Source: Ochromonadaceae sp. CCMP2298 (lineage: Eukaryota > Sar > Synurophyceae > Ochromonadales > Ochromonadaceae). From it: a stretch of DNA of 11,779 bases. Where the stretch lies: the NCBI GenBank assembly GCA_026770595.1, contig MU634508.1, positions 1 to 11,779 of the forward strand, read 5' to 3'. The translations under genes and the position numbers were made by a program. How positions within the stretch are numbered: the first letter of the stretch is position 1; the number at the start of each line of letters is the position of its first letter. The notes under the pieces were generated by a model that was given only the letters and a program-made list of their open reading frames with translations, ran no database searches and had not been told where the DNA came from. Shown in pieces: positions 8,133-11,779 of the stretch.

Positions 8133-10650
8133 CTAGATTGCTGGGCCAGCTCCTGGGCGGGGGTGTGCTGTGGTAGTGCCCGTAGTTGCCCCCCGGGCTG
8201 CCAGATTAAAGGCTCTGTTGGTGCCTTGCTCATAACCTCCCCTCTCCGAAGACGTCGCCGAAGAAGCCTCCGGCTGGAACGGAATGCGGGTGGAGGGCAC
8301 GCCTGTGGAACTCTTGTAGTCCTCGCGGGACATGCAGTCTTCACGCTCGGCGGGACGGCTGTTGGACGCATCGAGGTGTACTGATAACCCCCCCGGGTGA
8401 TGTGTAGGGGAGCGCCAGTCCTCTGTTCTGAGCGCCGCTGATGCAGCTGCTGCTACTGTGGCTGAGGCCGTGTCCAGCTCCCCCTGAGGCCAACGGGCTC
8501 TTAGGGGGCTTGTCATGTAGGAGTCTAGCGCTTGCTCATGCTGAGACTCAGTGAAATAGTTGTTGTATCGCCTGTACCTCTGAGTAGGTGACATTGTGCG
8601 GCTCAGCAAAGCAATTCCATCTGACCCCTCGACGTCATCTCTAGCTGTAGCCATGGGCACCCAAGCCCGATGGGGGATGTTGAGAAGGCGCGACGACGGG
8701 AGTGTGATGTTATCACGGTACTCGTAACACTCGTACTGCTCGGCCGGGTCTTCCTCCGATGGCTGTCCGTCCGCAGCGAGGGTCCCCTCGAGGAAATCGA
8801 TTTACCCGTCCGAATTAGAAATCTGGTTGGATAAGCGGCGAAGGAGCACTTGTGGGGGAGCAGGGTCGGTGATAGACATCAGAGAGTAGCCGTAATTACG
8901 CAGTCGAGCCAGTAAGATAAACTGGTCCTCCACTTCCCCATACCCCACCGCGCCCCTGAAGATACCGCCGAAGGTCGTCATGTGGATGTAAAAAGAGAGA
9001 TCGATATCCTCATCCGTGTGGTAGTAGAAGGCAAGATGCATATGTACCTTTACCACACGCGACTGCTCCCGGTAGGTTGGGAAAAGCCCCCTCCCTGCGA
9101 TGTGGATGACGTTGGCCGCAGGATGTTGTGCGCTGAATTCCTTGACGTTGGAAGCCACCTTGAGCACTCTGTCCTGCAGGTAGTTCCGTGTCATCCACTC
9201 GCCGATCCAGAACTCCACCACCCCCAACAGGATATTGGGTACGAAGTTACGATAGACGTAGTCGGGGCAAAAAAAATGATAATAGTGCGCATAGCGCACG
9301 AAGTTGTCCAGGAAAATGACGGCAGAGGCGGAGTCTCGGAAGCGGCCCGGTACCAGAGCCTAGACGAAGAGGAGGGCGACGTCAGGATGTAGTACGTGCA
9401 CGTCGGTCACCAGGTAAGTTGCGATCACAGTGCGGAGACAGACCGCCGAGATGGGTGCGCGGAAGAGGTGTTGGAAAAAACCATGGACACGCAACATCGT
9501 CTTGTCCCAAGCGCCAGGCTTGACCGCTTTCTTGGCTGTGGAGAGGAGGACATCATCGGGTAGGCGAAAGATATCTAAGCACTCCACGGGGATGCCATGT
9601 GCCTCGAAGAAGGCAGTGAGAACTTTGTTGTCGAGAAGAGGGTGGCTAGAAGAGGTTGCGAGATTGTATTGATCGCGAACTCGTCTATGAAGGGGTGTGC
9701 CCTCTCACCCTCAGGTGGGACCGGGAATCGGCGAGTAGAAACATCACCGATGGAGCGGTCCACCTGGACTACATCCACCACCGCCATCAGTGCCTCCTAC
9801 ATCTTGGCGATGGAGGTGGATCTGACTATCATCTTGTTAGTCACCCCGATGGTGTAGCAAAACATGATATAACGGCCATGGACATAAATGGCAGCGATGC
9901 CACAGGGCTGGTACACCACCTCCGCCACGCCCACATCCGTGTCCCAGAAAAGATGGAAAAGATGCAGCTGGCTGAGTGCGAGAGAGACCAGTCGAACGTC
10001 TTCCCAGTCGGTCTTGAGGCTGGGTGCGTGTGGAGAACGAGAGCCTGGACGGAACTTGCCGATGTCCAGTGGCTTCTTGTTTCCCTTCTTCTTGACCGTT
10101 GCAGCGACCGCAGCCTTGGCTTGAGCGCCAAATGGTTGATCTCCCAGGTTTCCAGCCGCACATGACCTACCCCACTGGTTACACGCGTGGTTTTACGAGA
10201 CGCGAGTACAAGAGCAGTCGCCCCGGCGGTGGGATTAAGGTCTGAGGCTTGGCGAGCTCAGCGACCTCCGCGGGTGGAGACCTCCTCGACGTAATCGACA
10301 TCGGACTCGATCACCTCAGACTCTTGGAGTTCACCCTGGGCTTCGACAGAGTCAGGGTCATGGCCCCGTACCTCACCTTCTAGAAGAGTGGGCTCCGCAC
10401 TGAAAGGATACATAGCGACGGTGACCTCCACCGACGAATCCTCAGCTTTCTCTCAGATCTGAACACGACGCTTCTTCTTCCGATCACCTCTCTTCGGAGC
10501 TGTCGGAACCTGCCCGGAGACAGGTTCGATCGGAGTGGGCTGAACAGAGCCCGGAGGATGTTCAGCACCACCGGCCACTATCACGTGCTGCGGGTAACCC
10601 ACACCCGAAGGAGTGGGTGCCACAGCAACCCCAGAGGGACGCGTGAGCAT
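8133..10650 (-). pseudogene. Decayed large gene (about 840 codons), unidentified
   Basis: From the ATG at 10650-10648 the frame is open to about 10128, apart from TGA at 10453 and 10258. It shifts near 10128 and again near 9660, has TAG at 9797, TAG at 9360 and TAA at 8802, and ends at TAG 8135-8133. Residues 1-65 are Pro/Val-rich and end in a basic KRGDRKKKRR cluster. An acidic segment follows (ESEVIESDVDYVEEV), then a folded region of roughly 500 residues (VYQPCGIAAIYVHGRYIMF; GFFQHLFRAPISAVCLRTVI; LLGVVEFWIGEWMTRNYLQD; YHTDEDIDLSFYIHMTTFGG). The C-terminal 200 residues are low-complexity, rich in Ser, Arg and Ala. The frame is also open upstream to 10803 without an ATG, so the original start may have been further up. 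Size, a disordered basic/acidic N terminus and a compact folded core fit a virion or replication protein, but I cannot assign it. Confidence 0.6.
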
Positions 10651-11029
10651 GGTCCTAGCCGCCTCTGCCCCGGGGGACAGAGGTGATCGAGAGTGCGGAG
10701 GTGAAGATGAAAGTCTGGTGAATATGGTGAGCGGAACTTGATCTGACTGGCGAACGAAGGCACCGAGAATGCCTGAGAACAGGCGAAGCAGTTGAAGCAG
10801 ACTCTACAATTTCAATAAAAAAAACAACGTTCTGAAAGCATTTGCTGATCGCTGAAGATTGTGAGAAACGAGAGTCTGCTTCCTGCACTGAATGCTGCAA
10901 CACAATCGACAAACTTGCCATAATTTGCCCGCGACAAACACGCGACAAGTTACAGTGTATCAACGCAATTGGCATCTCCTCTTGACCATCCGAAACTTCC
11001 GTATCTCGGATAGGCGCTAAAGAGAGAGA
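10651..11029. promoter_or_regulatory. Divergent region upstream of the large minus-strand gene
   Basis: The part from about 10800 to 11029 is AT-richer than its surroundings and contains an A-rich run (CAATAAAAAAAAC near 10813-10825) and CGCGACAAA/CGCGACAAG repeated at 10930-10938 and 10941-10949. It lies between the minus-strand gene starting at 10650 and the plus-strand frame starting at 11030, so it could hold promoters for both. The part from 10651 to 10803 keeps the minus-strand reading frame open and may instead be coding. Confidence 0.35.
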
Positions 11030-11779
11030 ATGATCACTAAGAGACGACAATCGCAAAAGGCAGACCTTTTACCTCTTGTACAATCTGACAAGAGAACCAA
11101 AATTTCGCGAAGGGTCGAAAGGGGTCCCTTTTCGCCCTCGACGCAAATTCCAACTTTCGCCAGGTCTGGTGGGAAATTACGTAAAAGGGGGAGCTGGAGG
11201 AGCTGGAAGCCCTTCCCCAACCAAATCCCTGGGATCACCGACTTCTCGGAGGATGTGCGGCGCAGCTTCATCGCTACCTGGCTGGCTCTGGAGGACGTCT
11301 GCAGGCAGGACAATGCTTACTGCCACTAGTAGCAGCAACCCATCCTGCTGGCGAGCCAGCTAGCCCCAGCGCAGGTTTCGGCAAGGTTTGGTTGGGAGGT
11401 TAAAAGGGCGGAGCTGGAAGATGAGCGGCACAACCAACCAGCTCACCGACTTCTCGGAGGATGCGCGGCTACCTGGCTGGCTCTGGAGGTAGTCTGGAGG
11501 ACGTCAGCAGGCAGGAAAATTCGTACTGTCACTATCAGCAGCGACCAATACTGCTGGCGAGCCAGCGAGCCCCAGCACCCCATTTGAGTGAACCTGGGAA
11601 GATTCAGCCGTCAGTGGCGAAAATCACGAGGCTGTGAAAGACCTCAAAGGGGGCGGCCCCCTGGGACTCATGCCCTGGTTGGTTGCGAGGACAACGCACC
11701 CCACTCTTGTTCCTCTGGGCCAAGGAGGTGCTGGAGATACCCTGGAGGGAGATGCAGTTGTGCGAAGTCGCCGCGGGGG
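11030..11779 (+). pseudogene. Decayed plus-strand coding stretch with internal duplication, continues past window
   Basis: The ATG at 11030 opens a 99-residue frame with a basic N terminus (MITKRRQSQK) and a helical segment (DFSEDVRRSFIATWLALEDV), ending at TAG TAG (11327-11332). The same frame then stays open to TGA at 11585-11587, across a second, diverged copy of the module. Beyond that the protein-like reading lies in another frame (PLLFLWAKEVLEIPWREMQL near 11700-11760). The double stop and frame changes indicate decay, though the first 99 residues could be a short gene in its own right. No family is recognised. Confidence 0.4.
11155..11575 (+). repeat. Direct tandem duplication of about 200-216 bp, two diverged copies
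   Basis: Copy 1 spans about 11155-11370 and copy 2 about 11376-11575. Shared blocks include TAAAAGGG followed by GGAGCTGGA, CACCGACTTCTCGGAGGATG, CTACCTGGCTGGCTCTGGAG, GCAGGCAGGA and CTGCTGGCGAGCCAGC, all in the same order. The copies differ by substitutions and by several small indels, so the duplication is not recent. Confidence 0.88.

Noticed and set aside
8982-9392. 136-codon plus-strand frame
   Set aside because: It mirrors the strongly protein-like minus-strand frame on the same DNA, which continues far beyond it on both sides.
2599-10803. Retrotransposon, Polinton or known transposase
   Set aside because: No reverse transcriptase, integrase, DDE or polymerase motif could be found in any segment, and no terminal repeats lie inside the window.
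1-11779. tRNA or rRNA genes
   Set aside because: No cloverleaf-type stems with conserved T-loop or A/B box patterns and no rRNA-like conserved blocks were noticed by eye.

Overview
The window looks like a piece of a GC-rich nuclear genome from a microbial eukaryote (protist or alga). Two host-type genes carry short introns with canonical GT..AG borders and pyrimidine-rich acceptors. I cannot name the species.

Left part (1-2600): two divergent host genes share an intergenic region. On the minus strand lies the partial 5' portion of an unidentified gene with one clear intron (156-370). On the plus strand lies a complete two-exon gene for a 443-residue MORN-repeat protein (865-2302). The region between them carries five copies of GGAACG, two perfect GTTCC-centred palindromes and a 9-bp direct repeat, and may be a shared promoter.

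Middle and right part (2600-10800): the style changes. Genes lie a few bases to a few hundred bases apart on both strands, show no recognisable introns, and most are broken by stops and frameshifts. I can trace five broken reading frames (minus 3215-2599, plus 3259-3867, plus 4303-5635, minus 10650-8133, minus 8125-6129) and one open frame (minus 6113-5493). The last three minus-strand genes are separated by only 7 and 15 bases. The two large ones encode proteins of roughly 840 and 665 residues, with proline-, acidic-, serine- and lysine-rich segments around folded-looking domains. I recognise none of these protein families. Packing, lack of introns, repeats and decay fit an endogenised large DNA virus or virus-like mobile element. 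This is inference: no polymerase, integrase, packaging ATPase or identifiable capsid gene is seen.

Right end (11030-11779): a plus-strand reading frame, also broken, contains a tandem duplication of about 200 bp whose copies have diverged. At one position one copy has TAG where the other has CAG. This is an internal hint of how the many in-frame stops arose: nearly all stops in the decayed genes are one C-to-T step from a sense codon. Reassignment of TAA/TAG to Gln in the donor is a less likely alternative.
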